Source of the DNA: an uncultured Flavobacteriaceae bacterium | GTDB lineage: Bacteria; Bacteroidota; Bacteroidia; Flavobacteriales; Flavobacteriaceae | Length of the DNA: 64,000 bases | Direction of reading: 5' to 3' | NCBI GenBank assembly: GCA_947503005.1 | Contig: CANNCA010000005.1 | Location: 248,001-312,000, forward strand | Shown: piece after piece, positions 45,194-55,577 of the stretch | Layout: each line of letters begins with the position of its first letter | How positions within the stretch are numbered: position 1 is the stretch's first letter | Position numbers and translations under genes: made by a program | Notes under the pieces: generated by a model | What the model was told of the DNA's origin: nothing | Database searches by the model: none | Seen by the model: the letters and a program-made list of their open reading frames with translations, nothing else

Positions 45194-48100
45194 ATGAGAA
45201 TTATATTTATAATACTATTTTGTGTTTGCACAATTTCGCTAAAAGCTCAAAAAGGAGCCCAGCAGCAAAGCCAAAAACCCAACATCATCTTCATTCTTAC
45301 CGATGATCAGCGCTACAGCGCCTTGGGTTATGCAGGTAATGAACTTATTTCCACTCCGGAAATGGATAAACTGGCCAAAGAAGGGACCTATTTTGAAAAT
45401 GCGATGGTCACTACACCAATATGCGCAGCAAGTAGGGCCAGTATATTAACAGGGCTATATGAACGGACGCATAACTTTAATTTCCAGACAGGAAATATTC
45501 GTGAGGAATATATGACCAACTCTTATCCGAGAATCCTAAAGGAGAATGGTTATAAGACTGCATTCTACGGTAAGTACGGTGTACGATATAATGATCTGGA
45601 GAAACAATTTGACGAATACGAATCGTATGATCGCAACAATGCCTATCCTGATCGAAGAGGGTATTATTACAAGACATTGGGCAAAGACTCTGTTCACCTG
45701 ACACGGTACACAGGTCAAAAGGCGCTTGATTATATTTCAAAGGCCGATGCGAATAAGCCCTTTTGTCTCTCATTGAGTTTTAGTGCGCCCCACGCCCACG
45801 ACCCCGCTGAGGACCAATATTTTTGGCAAGAAGAATCCGATGCATTATTACAGAACATGAATATGCCAGGCCCGGAGCTAGGTGAAGACAAGTACTTTGA
45901 GGCGCAACCCAAAATTGTACGCGATGGTTTTAATCGTTTACGTTGGACATGGCGTTATGACACCCCCGAAAAATATCAGCATAGTGTAAAAGGGTATTAC
46001 CGAATGATTTCCGGAATTGATCGTGAAATCGCAAAAATTAGAGCAGAACTCAAAAAAAAGGGGATAGATAAAAACACGGTCATCATCCTAATGGGTGATA
46101 ACGGTTACTTTTTGGGAGAACGACAATTTGCGGGTAAATGGTTGATGTACGACAACTCTGTTCGGGTGCCCCTTATCGTTTTTGACCCAAGACAAAAGAA
46201 ACAGAAAGATAGCGACGCCCTAGCCCTGAACATTGATGTGCCCTCAACCATTTTAGATTTGGCAGGTATTGAACAACCGAATACTTGGCAAGGGAAAAGT
46301 TTAATGCCAATTGCTAGTAATAAGACAAAAGACTTTAAGCGTGACACCGTATTGATTGAACATATTTGGGATTTTGAAAATATTCCACCCAGCGAAGGGG
46401 TTCGAACAAAAGACTGGAAATATTTCCGCTACGTAAACGATAAAACCATTGAAGAACTGTACGATTTAAAGAAAGATCCGCAAGAAATCAATAACCTCGC
46501 AAAAGATCCGGCTTTTGCACAAAAACTCAATGCCTTCAGAAAGTCTACGGATGCTTTGATAGAAAAAAACAGCGATGCCTATCGAGCGGCTCCAACAGAT
46601 TTGACCGTAGAGCTAATTCGTTCTCCGGAATCCGAAGTTAAAATATTCGACTTGCAGCCCGAGTTTGGATGGACGGTACCCTTAGGTTCAAAATTCCAAT
46701 CGGCCTATCAAATTTTGGTAGCGTCAAGTCAATCGATTATCGACAGTAACAATGGCGACATTTGGGACAGCAAGCGCGTGGCCTCAAGTGCATCCACAGA
46801 TGTGGAATACGCTGGCGAATCCCTTGAAGTTGGAAAGACCTATTACTGGAAGGTGAGAATTTGGGATGAAGAAAATCGTCTGGTCGACTATTCCGAAGCA
46901 CAAACCTTTACTACAGGAAAAAGTGATAGCTACATTGTATCCACCGAAAACAAGTTTGTAACTACGAAGGTAAAGCCGGTATTGTTCGAAAAAAGAGGCG
47001 ATTTTTATTTTATCGATTTTGGGAAGGCCGCCTTTGCCACAATGAATTTTATATACGAGGCAAAAACACGGCATATATTGACAATAAGGGTTGGTGAAAT
47101 GGTAAACGAGGATGGAAATGTAAACAGAACCTCACCGGCAAAAAGTAATATCCGGTATCAAGAATTAAAAGTCGATGTAAAACCTGGTCAAACGAAATAC
47201 CAAATAGAAGTACAAAAGAATGAGCGAAATACCAGGGCCAATCAAGCCATTCCCCTTCCAGATGGTTTTCCACCATTGGTACCCTTTCGATATGCGGAGA
47301 TTGAAGGCGCACAGGAAACTTTGACTGCCGAAAGTGTTGAACAATTGGCTTTCCATACCTATTGGGATGAAAGTGCTAGTAGTTTTGAAAGTGATAATGA
47401 CATTTTAAATCAGGTATGGGACTTATGTAAATATTCCATAAAAGCGACCACATTTAATGGCTTGTATGTTGACGGGGATAGAGAGCGTATACCCTATGAA
47501 GCCGATGCGTATTTAAATCAATTGAGCCACTACACCACCGATCGAGAATTTGCCATAGGAAGACGTACGATAGAGTATTTTATGAAGAATCCGACATGGC
47601 CTACCGAATGGCAGCAACACGTGCCTTTGTTGATCCATGCGGATTACATGTATACGGGTAATACTGAATTGATTGAACGCTACTATGAAGCCTTAAAACA
47701 TAAATCACTTTACGAATTGTCCAATGAAGATGGTTTGATTACTTCGACAAAAGTGGATCGGGATTTTATGCGCAAACTTGGTTTTCCCGATGGATACAAA
47801 AAACCATTGACCGACATTGTTGATTGGCCTCCTGCAAATTTTAACGGCAGTACGACACCCGGAGAACGTGATGGATTTGTTTTCCAACCGTACAGTACGG
47901 TAATCAACGCTTTCTTTTATGAGAATATGAAAATCATGGCCGAGTTTGCCCGCATACTTGGTAAAACACAAGAAGTTTTGGACTTTGAGCTACGAGCTGC
48001 AAAAGCTAAGAAAGCGGTCAATGAACAAATGTTCGATAAAGAACGGGGCGTTTATGTCGATGGCATAGGAACGGACCATGCATCGTTGCACGCCAATATG

Positions 48101-48712
48101 ATGCCCCTGGCTTTTGGCTTAGTTCCTGAAGAACATTTTGAATCTGTAGTTGACTTCGTGAAATCCAGGGGCATGGCTTGTAGTGTTTACGGATCCCAGT
48201 TTTTAATGGATGGACTGTACAATGCCGGTGAAGCTGATTATGCGCTAGATTTATTGATCGATACCAGTGATCGAAGCTGGTACAATATGATTCGTATCGG
48301 TTCTACCATTACCTTGGAAGCATGGGATAATAAATACAAAAACAACCTCGATTGGAACCATGCATGGGGCGCCGTACCTGCAAATGTAATTCCGAGAGGT
48401 TTATGGGGAATAAAACCAAAAACTCCCGGATTCGGAATAGCTTCGATTAAGCCACAGATGAGCAAACTGAAATCGAGCACAATTGAGGTACCTACAGTTA
48501 GGGGAAAGATTAAAGGAAAATATACCCATAACGGTCCTAGGCTTCAGACTTATGAAATTGAGATACCGGGTAACATGGTGGCGGAATTTTCCTTAAACAA
48601 TCTTGAAGGAAAAGATTTCATCCACAATGGAGAAAAAGTGCCGCCTGCTTTTGAGTCCATCAGACTCTCACCGGGGAAGCATACCATACAGTTAAAAATC
48701 AATTCGTTTTAG
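45194..48712 (+). CDS. bimodular sulfatase / alpha-L-rhamnosidase (GH78) fusion
   Basis: A 1172-residue secreted enzyme (signal peptide ending LKAQ). Residues about 28-475 are a type I sulfatase: DD metal ligands in [13 protein letters not shown], formylglycine Cys77 in [11 protein letters not shown], and [17 protein letters not shown]. Residues about 478-575 form a fibronectin-like linker domain ([20 protein letters not shown]). The rest is a GH78 rhamnosidase with [20 protein letters not shown] and the (alpha/alpha)6 barrel. I recall the same architecture from the Formosa ulvan locus, where one protein both removes sulfate and cleaves rhamnose. First gene of a five-gene operon. Confidence 0.92.
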   Translation: MRIIFIILFCVCTISLKAQKGAQQQSQKPNIIFILTDDQRYSALGYAGNELISTPEMDKLAKEGTYFENAMVTTPICAASRASILTGLYERTHNFNFQTGNIREEYMTNSYPRILKENGYKTAFYGKYGVRYNDLEKQFDEYESYDRNNAYPDRRGYYYKTLGKDSVHLTRYTGQKALDYISKADANKPFCLSLSFSAPHAHDPAEDQYFWQEESDALLQNMNMPGPELGEDKYFEAQPKIVRDGFNRLRWTWRYDTPEKYQHSVKGYYRMISGIDREIAKIRAELKKKGIDKNTVIILMGDNGYFLGERQFAGKWLMYDNSVRVPLIVFDPRQKKQKDSDALALNIDVPSTILDLAGIEQPNTWQGKSLMPIASNKTKDFKRDTVLIEHIWDFENIPPSEGVRTKDWKYFRYVNDKTIEELYDLKKDPQEINNLAKDPAFAQKLNAFRKSTDALIEKNSDAYRAAPTDLTVELIRSPESEVKIFDLQPEFGWTVPLGSKFQSAYQILVASSQSIIDSNNGDIWDSKRVASSASTDVEYAGESLEVGKTYYWKVRIWDEENRLVDYSEAQTFTTGKSDSYIVSTENKFVTTKVKPVLFEKRGDFYFIDFGKAAFATMNFIYEAKTRHILTIRVGEMVNEDGNVNRTSPAKSNIRYQELKVDVKPGQTKYQIEVQKNERNTRANQAIPLPDGFPPLVPFRYAEIEGAQETLTAESVEQLAFHTYWDESASSFESDNDILNQVWDLCKYSIKATTFNGLYVDGDRERIPYEADAYLNQLSHYTTDREFAIGRRTIEYFMKNPTWPTEWQQHVPLLIHADYMYTGNTELIERYYEALKHKSLYELSNEDGLITSTKVDRDFMRKLGFPDGYKKPLTDIVDWPPANFNGSTTPGERDGFVFQPYSTVINAFFYENMKIMAEFARILGKTQEVLDFELRAAKAKKAVNEQMFDKERGVYVDGIGTDHASLHANMMPLAFGLVPEEHFESVVDFVKSRGMACSVYGSQFLMDGLYNAGEADYALDLLIDTSDRSWYNMIRIGSTITLEAWDNKYKNNLDWNHAWGAVPANVIPRGLWGIKPKTPGFGIASIKPQMSKLKSSTIEVPTVRGKIKGKYTHNGPRLQTYEIEIPGNMVAEFSLNNLEGKDFIHNGEKVPPAFESIRLSPGKHTIQLKINSF

Positions 48713-48725
48713 AAGATGACTAGAT

Positions 48726-50144
48726 ATGAGATGTGCAACCCTTATCGTTCTGGCAAGTATCTTTCTTCTGGCTTGTAAAGCCGAACCGAAGAAGCAAAAG
48801 GAAGAAAAAGTTCAACAAAAGCCCAACATTCTGTTTATTGCAGTAGACGATTTACGACCAGAACTCAACTTTTATGGTGCGACTCATATACATTCCCCCA
48901 ACCTAGATAAACTTGCCTCCCAAAGCTTGGTTTTTGATAGGGCCTATTGCAGCGTCCCCACTTGTGGCGCATCTAGGGCTAGTATCTTAACAGGTAAAAG
49001 ACCTACGAGAAATCGATTTTTGACTTTCGATACTCGGATAGATGAACAGGTTCCTGAGGCCATCACATTGCCTAAACTTTTCAAGGCCAACGGCTATACA
49101 ACAATTTCCAATGGGAAGGTCTTGCATGTCGCCGATGACAGCGCCAGCGACTGGGATGAGGTTTGGAGACCTAGTGAAGAAACCTTGAATTATTTCAACA
49201 AGGATAATAAAGAACTGATTTCCCGGAAACAGCGTGGCAATCCTTTTGAAGCGGCTCGTATCGATGATAGCGAGTATATGGATGGTAAAATTGCTGCTAA
49301 AGGCATTGCGGACCTCAAGAAACTGAAGGAAGCCGGCAAGCCCTTTTTTATGGCCGTGGGTTTTATGAAGCCACACTTGCCTTTTAATGCACCGCAAAAG
49401 TATTGGGATATGTATCCCATAGAAAATGTAAGCCTTCCAGAAAGCTATCAACAACCCAAGACAACACCATTAGAAGCGTTTCATAATTTTGGCGAACTTA
49501 GAACCTATTCCAACGTTCCCGAAAAAGGGGAATTGCCTACTGAGATGGCCAAAGAATTGATACAAGGATATTACGCCTGTGTAAGCTTCGTTGATGTGCA
49601 AATCGGTAAACTGTTAGATGAACTTGAAAACGAGGGATTGGCCGAGAATACCATCGTGGTACTTTGGGGAGATCACGGTTGGAATTTAGGAGAGCACCAA
49701 TTATGGTGTAAACATTGCACATTTGAATCTTCGCTACGTAGCCCTTTACTAATCAAAGTTCCGGGAAAAACGAATGGACGGCATGTACCCAATATCACAG
49801 AGTTTGTTGATATATACCCCAGTCTTGTTGAATTAGCAGGATTAAAAATGCCTGAGAACCAACTTGAGGGTGAGAGTTTTGTGCCACTTCTAAATGGAAA
49901 GGAGCGAACAAAAAACTATGCGATATCCAAATTTAAGGATGCTGTAACCTTGATAAAAGGAGATTACTTCTACACGGAATGGACCAATGACGAAGGCATT
50001 GGCTATGAGCGGATGTTGTTTGACCATAAAACGGATCCGTTGGAGTTGGACAACTTGGCTGAAAAAAAAGAATACGAAGAACTCGTCTCTCAATTAGCCA
50101 GTGAACTACGAGAAAAATGGGGCAAAGATTTCCTGAATCAATAA
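48726..50144 (+). CDS. family S1 sulfatase lipoprotein, iduronate-2-sulfatase-like
   Basis: A 472-residue type I sulfatase, lipoprotein by lipobox LLAC (Cys17). The metal pair is in [15 protein letters not shown], formylglycine Cys80 in [11 protein letters not shown], and the second metal site [17 protein letters not shown]. The [13 protein letters not shown] start and the [10 protein letters not shown] block are typical of the iduronate-2-sulfatase-like group (S1_7-type). It lies 13 nt after the sulfatase-GH78 gene. Its likely target is a sulfated sugar of the algal polysaccharide; the position is not deducible. Confidence 0.92.
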   Translation: MRCATLIVLASIFLLACKAEPKKQKEEKVQQKPNILFIAVDDLRPELNFYGATHIHSPNLDKLASQSLVFDRAYCSVPTCGASRASILTGKRPTRNRFLTFDTRIDEQVPEAITLPKLFKANGYTTISNGKVLHVADDSASDWDEVWRPSEETLNYFNKDNKELISRKQRGNPFEAARIDDSEYMDGKIAAKGIADLKKLKEAGKPFFMAVGFMKPHLPFNAPQKYWDMYPIENVSLPESYQQPKTTPLEAFHNFGELRTYSNVPEKGELPTEMAKELIQGYYACVSFVDVQIGKLLDELENEGLAENTIVVLWGDHGWNLGEHQLWCKHCTFESSLRSPLLIKVPGKTNGRHVPNITEFVDIYPSLVELAGLKMPENQLEGESFVPLLNGKERTKNYAISKFKDAVTLIKGDYFYTEWTNDEGIGYERMLFDHKTDPLELDNLAEKKEYEELVSQLASELREKWGKDFLNQ

Positions 50145-50180
50145 TAAACCTGTGATGGCAAAAACTATCCTTAGTATAAA

Positions 50181-51656
50181 ATGAAAAAGGTTATCGGAAT
50201 ACTATTGTTGCTTCTTATTGGCACCTCCGTTTTGGTAGGTTGCAAAGAGAATACCAACAAAGATGTAGTGGCCAAGCAATCTAGTACGACTGGTCAAGTT
50301 AAACGCCCGAACATCATTTTCTATTTAGCCGATGACCAAGATAAATACGATTACGGATGCTATGGGAATGAGAAAGTTCATACTCCGGCAGTAGACCGGC
50401 TTGCCAAAGAAGGTATGCTATTCGAAAACGCCTTTACGGCACAAGCAATATGTGCCCCTAGCAGGGCACAACTTTTCACCGGTAAATACCCGCTCAAAAA
50501 TGGCTGTTTTGCCAATCATACCAAAACAAAGCCTGATATAACAAGTGTCACATCGCACATGCAAAAATTAGGTTACGAAGTAATACTTGCCGGAAAAAGC
50601 CATGTCAAACCTTCAAGTGTTTACGATTGGAATAGGGAATGGGAGCCTGTTCCAAAAGAAGGAGTTCCAAGAGACTATATTCCCGTAGACAGCATTGCCC
50701 ATTATTTTAAACATGCGAAAAAGCCCTTTTGTATGTTCATTACGTCAAAATATCCCCACGGAAAGTATTTTGATGTCCCTGACGCAAAAGCTGAAAATAT
50801 CAAGTTCTATCCCTTTAATGAACATAAAAAAAATGATGAGTCCTTCGTTAAAATGAAAGCAGGGTATTATCGAAGTATTGAGGAAGATAATCGACAGCTC
50901 GAATTGGTTCTAGATTTAGTAGATAATCATCTGGATAGAAATACACTATTTATTTATAGTGCAGATCATGGGGTATCCGGAAAGTTCACGGTAAAAGACA
51001 TTGGTTTAAAAGTTCCATTGGTAGTCCGATGGCCAGATGTAATAAAACCGGGATCAATGTCGAATCAATTGATTCACTACACAGATGTCCTTCCCACTTT
51101 TATTGAAATGGCTGGAGGAAACCCCCCATCTAACCTAGATGGCAAAAGCTTTTTACCACTGCTAAAAGGGCAGGATGTTGAAATTCATCAATATGTGTAT
51201 GGGGTCAGAACAAATCAGAACATCCTGAATGCAGAAGTTTTTCCTTCAAGAATGATTCGCGATAAACGCTACAAATACATCAGAAATTTTAATTCAATTG
51301 AAATCCTGGATAAAAATTTAGGAGATAAGGAAAACGTAAATGTTTTTATTCGAAGGGGTGCGGAAAAATTTAAAGATGAACCTTTTGAGGAATTATTTGA
51401 CGTGCAAAACGATCCCTTTGAGCAAAAGAATCTAATCGAGGATTCGGAGTTTCAGGAAATAAAAAATAGGCTGCGAAAGGAAATGTTCCGTTGGATGGAG
51501 GAACAAGGTGATTTCTTGAACGATGAATTGGGGAACATGCCAATACTAACTGCCACAGGGTTTAAGCTAGACCAAAACAAAACTGTTAGAACTATTCCTG
51601 ATTCTTTGCTTAATACATTAAAGGAAGAAGATTATTTTGTGATTGGGCATTGGTAA
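50181..51656 (+). CDS. family S1 sulfatase lipoprotein
   Basis: A 491-residue type I sulfatase with lipobox LVGC (Cys21). Metal ligands: FYLADDQDKYDYGCYG. The formylglycine site is Cys91 in CAPSRAQLFTGKYP, and the second metal motif is reduced to IYSADHGVSGKF. The C-terminal subdomain (FDVQNDPFEQKNLIE) is typical. It starts 36 nt after the preceding sulfatase and 52 nt before the next gene, so it belongs to the same transcript. The subfamily is not assigned. Confidence 0.9.
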   Translation: MKKVIGILLLLLIGTSVLVGCKENTNKDVVAKQSSTTGQVKRPNIIFYLADDQDKYDYGCYGNEKVHTPAVDRLAKEGMLFENAFTAQAICAPSRAQLFTGKYPLKNGCFANHTKTKPDITSVTSHMQKLGYEVILAGKSHVKPSSVYDWNREWEPVPKEGVPRDYIPVDSIAHYFKHAKKPFCMFITSKYPHGKYFDVPDAKAENIKFYPFNEHKKNDESFVKMKAGYYRSIEEDNRQLELVLDLVDNHLDRNTLFIYSADHGVSGKFTVKDIGLKVPLVVRWPDVIKPGSMSNQLIHYTDVLPTFIEMAGGNPPSNLDGKSFLPLLKGQDVEIHQYVYGVRTNQNILNAEVFPSRMIRDKRYKYIRNFNSIEILDKNLGDKENVNVFIRRGAEKFKDEPFEELFDVQNDPFEQKNLIEDSEFQEIKNRLRKEMFRWMEEQGDFLNDELGNMPILTATGFKLDQNKTVRTIPDSLLNTLKEEDYFVIGHW

Positions 51657-51708
51657 TATAAAATTGCTATACGCTAAGAACTGTATAGAAAGACGGAATT
51701 AAAACGAA

Positions 51709-53727
51709 ATGAAAATGAACACTAAGCTACTAGTCTTTGTAACGATTGCCTTGACCTTATTTGGTTTGAAGTCCTATTCCCAGGAATCAAAATTCACAGC
51801 TCCGATAATTGACAAAAACAATGTCTTTGAAGAAAAGAATGGCCAAGTTGCGATAGAGGCAGAATACTTCTACAAACAAAGTAAATCTGAAATACGCCAA
51901 TGGTATCGGACTACTAGGCATGAAACACCTGAAGTTGGTCGTGATGAAGACGAAAATCATGGGAGTAGTGCAAGTAATTATACGTATTTGGAAATTTTGC
52001 CAGATACCCGGGTCACGCATGCCGATTCTTTGATTCGAGGTGAGAATTTTTCCAATGAACCGGGCAAAATGGCCTTTCTCCATTACAGGGTAAAAATCAA
52101 TGATCCAGGTCGTTATTATGTTTGGGTACGGGCATTCAGCACTGGCGGTGAAGATAACGGTATTCATGTGGGATTGAACGGTAAATGGCCGGAAAATGGC
52201 CAGCGCATGCAATGGTGCGATGGAAAAAACGAATGGACATGGGCAAGCAAACAAAGAACAAAAGAAGTGCATTGTGGTGTACCTCACGAAATCTTTTTGA
52301 ATATCGCAGAAAGCGGTATTCATGACATTCAATTCAGCATGCGTGAAGATGGATTTGAATTTGACAAATTCGTTTTGACAAAGGACAAGAATTATGTTCC
52401 CAAGGATAATGGGCCGAGGGTGGTAATCAATTGGCCAGAACCTTCGTACTTTCAGCGAATAGGCACTTCTGTAGTTGAAAACAAAACCTTACCAGTAGAT
52501 GATTTTCCTGTAGCGGGAACGGGATTTTATAGAGATGCCGGAAGAAGATGGCTTGCCATTAATCCAAATAAACATAAGGAGGCCAAGACCGCGACAAGCT
52601 TCAATTTTAAAAGCGGTGCGTATGATGTGGTGTTCGTAGGTGTCGGTGAAAACGATGGGCAATCCAAATTTACCGTTGCCATTAACGATACGGAATTGGG
52701 TTCTTTTTCCCCTACGACAACTCTTAAAATGTTTGATGAAGGAAGTAATTTCAATGCCTTTTGGAAGAACGTCCAACTGAATAAGGGCGATACTATTAAA
52801 GTAACCGCTGAAATCGGAAGTGCCGATGGGAAAGAGTGGGCGAGGGCGCGTTGGGCCGGACTCATCTTTACTCCGGTGGGTAAAGGTGAAGCAGTTAAAA
52901 ATGCCGTTTTAGATGATTCTTCCACGTCTGATACCACAGGAATGCCCTCGATAAATCCACCTGCAGGGCGTATTGCGATTGTTGCCGATGGGAATTCCCC
53001 AGACCCTGATGACCTTGGTGGCACGGCAGTTTCTATTTCCTTACTTCGAGCTACAGGACTTGAAGATCGTTTGGTGCACTACTCCCATAGCTGTGACCTA
53101 GAAAGGGTCGAACGGATTTCTGAAAGGGCAGAGAAAGAAAGGCACGCTTTAATGCAGACGGCATGTGATGTGACCGCCAGGCGGTGGGGTGGGTTTGACG
53201 CCTTGACTTTTTTTGATGCCAAATGGCAACAAGATGAAACCGTCAAAGATTTGGCCGCAGCAATAAATGCCTCAACGGTAGAAGACCCCTTATGGATTGT
53301 CGAAGCAGGTGAACCGGATATCATAGGTTTCGCCTTGGATGCTTCTAAAAAAGCAAAACATAAATATGTCAAAGTAGTCACACATCATCCGGCCAATGAT
53401 GATGCTGGTGATTTTTATACCTGGCAGCAGATATTGGATTTTGGGGTGGAGGAAATCCGTATTCCAGATCAAAACGTCAACCTAAAAGTGTCCCTTGAAA
53501 AATGGGATTGGGCCAAAAATCATTCAGACCCAAGAATACAATGGGTATGGTTGCTAGGAAAAATCGCAGAGGTCGATGACGTGGTCACTTTTCAAAAAGG
53601 AAAGTGGGACTGCTCCGATGCCGGTATGGTATTGTATTGGATTACGGGCGCCGCTAACGGTGGGCTTATGCAAGGAACGATTGATGATGTCAAACATTTA
53701 CTTTTAAATTATGTAGAGGGTAATTAG
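51709..53727 (+). CDS. secreted three-domain protein with nucleoside-hydrolase-like C-terminus
   Basis: A 672-residue secreted protein (signal peptide ending near KSYSQ). Residues about 38-225 resemble the carbohydrate-binding-like C-terminal domain of GH115 enzymes (GQVAIEAEYFYKQS, YYVWVRAFSTGGEDNGIHVG). Residues about 268-395 form a second beta-sandwich module (SGAYDVVFVGVGENDGQSKF). Residues about 420-670 look like a nucleoside-hydrolase-like / DUF1593-like alpha/beta domain starting RIAIVADGNSPDPDDLGG, whose Asp cluster could bind calcium. It sits between sulfatase genes of the operon. A glycoside-bond-cleaving role on the polysaccharide is possible but not shown. Confidence 0.72.
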   Translation: MKMNTKLLVFVTIALTLFGLKSYSQESKFTAPIIDKNNVFEEKNGQVAIEAEYFYKQSKSEIRQWYRTTRHETPEVGRDEDENHGSSASNYTYLEILPDTRVTHADSLIRGENFSNEPGKMAFLHYRVKINDPGRYYVWVRAFSTGGEDNGIHVGLNGKWPENGQRMQWCDGKNEWTWASKQRTKEVHCGVPHEIFLNIAESGIHDIQFSMREDGFEFDKFVLTKDKNYVPKDNGPRVVINWPEPSYFQRIGTSVVENKTLPVDDFPVAGTGFYRDAGRRWLAINPNKHKEAKTATSFNFKSGAYDVVFVGVGENDGQSKFTVAINDTELGSFSPTTTLKMFDEGSNFNAFWKNVQLNKGDTIKVTAEIGSADGKEWARARWAGLIFTPVGKGEAVKNAVLDDSSTSDTTGMPSINPPAGRIAIVADGNSPDPDDLGGTAVSISLLRATGLEDRLVHYSHSCDLERVERISERAEKERHALMQTACDVTARRWGGFDALTFFDAKWQQDETVKDLAAAINASTVEDPLWIVEAGEPDIIGFALDASKKAKHKYVKVVTHHPANDDAGDFYTWQQILDFGVEEIRIPDQNVNLKVSLEKWDWAKNHSDPRIQWVWLLGKIAEVDDVVTFQKGKWDCSDAGMVLYWITGAANGGLMQGTIDDVKHLLLNYVEGN

Positions 53728-53794
53728 AATTTAAAACCTTGCGAACCAGAATCTAAATTGTGCTATTTCAAAATCGAAAATTAATTGTATTCAT

Positions 53795-55570
53795 ATGAAA
53801 TTGGTGAAGAAAATTTTTGAGCCTCTGACGGGCGTACTCTTTTTAATGGCTTTTGTGCTGGTAAGCTGTCAAACAAAGAACCAAGATGTCAAGCCCGATG
53901 CAACAACCGTTGTGAAGGCAGAATTGCCGAAACACCCCAATATTTTATGGCTGGTTACCGAAGACATGGGACCTTACATTCCCCCTTTTGGTGATTCTAC
54001 CATCGTAACGCCCAACTTGAGTCGTTTGGCTAAGGAGGGCGTGGTGTATCCTAATTTATTTTCGACCTCAGGAGTATGCGCACCCAGTAGAGCTGCCATT
54101 ACCACAGGAATGTATCCTTCCTGCATCGGTGCGAATCACATGCGTACCACTTCAAATACCGAGGAGACCGGCCTACCTAAATATGAAGCGATTCCGCCCC
54201 TGCAAGCCCGCATGCTTAGTGAAATTCTTCGTATGAAGGGTTATTATTGTTCTAATAACTACAAAGAAGATTACCAATTCAAGGCACCTGTAACGGCTTG
54301 GGATGAAAGTAGCCCCTATGCACATTGGAGAAATCGCGCTAAGGATCAGCCCTTCTTTTCGGTTATGAACTTTACAGAGACGCACGAATCGGGATTGTTC
54401 GAACCCTATGGCTTTCGGGAAATTGAAACAAGGCATTACCAATCGGGCGATCCCAAGTATAAATGGAAGAATTATGGAGCCTCGCACGCTCAAAACAGAA
54501 TGGCCGAAGAAGACACACCGATTCATCTTTCTAAAGACACCGAGTTTAACATTCCGCCGTATTTGCCTGACACCGAAGTCGTTCGCCGTGATATGTGGAA
54601 GTTGTACAACAATATCGCTGAAATGGATAGGCAAGTCGGGGCCGTTTTAAAGCAGTTGAAAGACGACGGACTCTTAGAAAACACCATTATCTTTTTTTAT
54701 GGAGATCACGGGGGACCTTTACCTAGGGAAAAACGTTTGATTTATGATTCAGGCCTAAACACGCCAATGATTGTTCGTTTTCCGAATCAATTACATGCCG
54801 GTACGCGAGATGAACAATTGGTCAGCTTTGTTGATTTTGTACCCACCTTACTTTCTCTTATTGGAATAACCCCTCCAGAGTATATGCAGGGACAGGCTTT
54901 TTTAGGAGATTATAAAGCGCAGAAAGGGAGAAAGTACATCCACGCGGCGGCGGACCGCTTTGATGGTTTTACGGATGTTATTCGAGCGGTACGGGATAAA
55001 CATTATAAATACATTCGCAATTATAGACCTGAACAAGGCTACTATTTGCCAGTTGAATATCGGGAACGCATACCTGCTATGCAAGAATTATTGCGCTTGC
55101 GTAAAGAAGGAAAACTGGATAGCATCCAGGCGCAATGGTTTAGAAGCAGTAAAGACGCTGAGGAATTATTTGATTGTGAGGCCGACCCCTTTGAACTTCA
55201 CAATTTGGCCAAGGATCCCAAACATTCAGAAAAATTAAATGAATTGCGAACGGAGATGGACCGATGGCTTTTAGACATCGGCGACGAACCCAACCTCCCG
55301 GAAAAAGAACTCATTGCAAAATTATGGAACGGTAAAAAAACCAAGCCCTTAACCTTAAAACCCACAATCTCTTCTTCCGAAGGAAAAATTTCGATTCGTT
55401 CAAAAACTGCAGGGGCTTCTTTGGGGTATAAAATCCTTCCAAAAAATGGAACTCCTCCAAAAGCCTGGTCCGTTTACCAAGAACCCTTTGAGCTTCCCGA
55501 GGGATACATCGTATTGGCACAAGCACATCGAATAGGATTTGAACCTAGTGCAATCGTTGAAGGAAATTAA
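53795..55570 (+). CDS. family S1 sulfatase lipoprotein, heparan N-sulfatase-like
   Basis: A 591-residue type I sulfatase with lipobox LVSC (Cys25). The metal region NILWLVTEDMGPYIPPFGD has Glu-Asp where others have Asp-Asp, the formylglycine site is Cys95 in CAPSRAAITTGMYPS, and the second metal motif is FFYGDHGGPLPREKR. The following IGANHMRTT block is typical of the N-sulfoglucosamine sulfohydrolase-like group, though an O-sulfatase activity is equally likely here. The last 90 residues add a small beta domain (KPTISSSEGKISIRSKTAG). Last gene of the operon; it converges with the GH78 gene 7 nt away. Confidence 0.9.
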   Translation: MKLVKKIFEPLTGVLFLMAFVLVSCQTKNQDVKPDATTVVKAELPKHPNILWLVTEDMGPYIPPFGDSTIVTPNLSRLAKEGVVYPNLFSTSGVCAPSRAAITTGMYPSCIGANHMRTTSNTEETGLPKYEAIPPLQARMLSEILRMKGYYCSNNYKEDYQFKAPVTAWDESSPYAHWRNRAKDQPFFSVMNFTETHESGLFEPYGFREIETRHYQSGDPKYKWKNYGASHAQNRMAEEDTPIHLSKDTEFNIPPYLPDTEVVRRDMWKLYNNIAEMDRQVGAVLKQLKDDGLLENTIIFFYGDHGGPLPREKRLIYDSGLNTPMIVRFPNQLHAGTRDEQLVSFVDFVPTLLSLIGITPPEYMQGQAFLGDYKAQKGRKYIHAAADRFDGFTDVIRAVRDKHYKYIRNYRPEQGYYLPVEYRERIPAMQELLRLRKEGKLDSIQAQWFRSSKDAEELFDCEADPFELHNLAKDPKHSEKLNELRTEMDRWLLDIGDEPNLPEKELIAKLWNGKKTKPLTLKPTISSSEGKISIRSKTAGASLGYKILPKNGTPPKAWSVYQEPFELPEGYIVLAQAHRIGFEPSAIVEGN

Positions 55571-55577
55571 ATTATTT

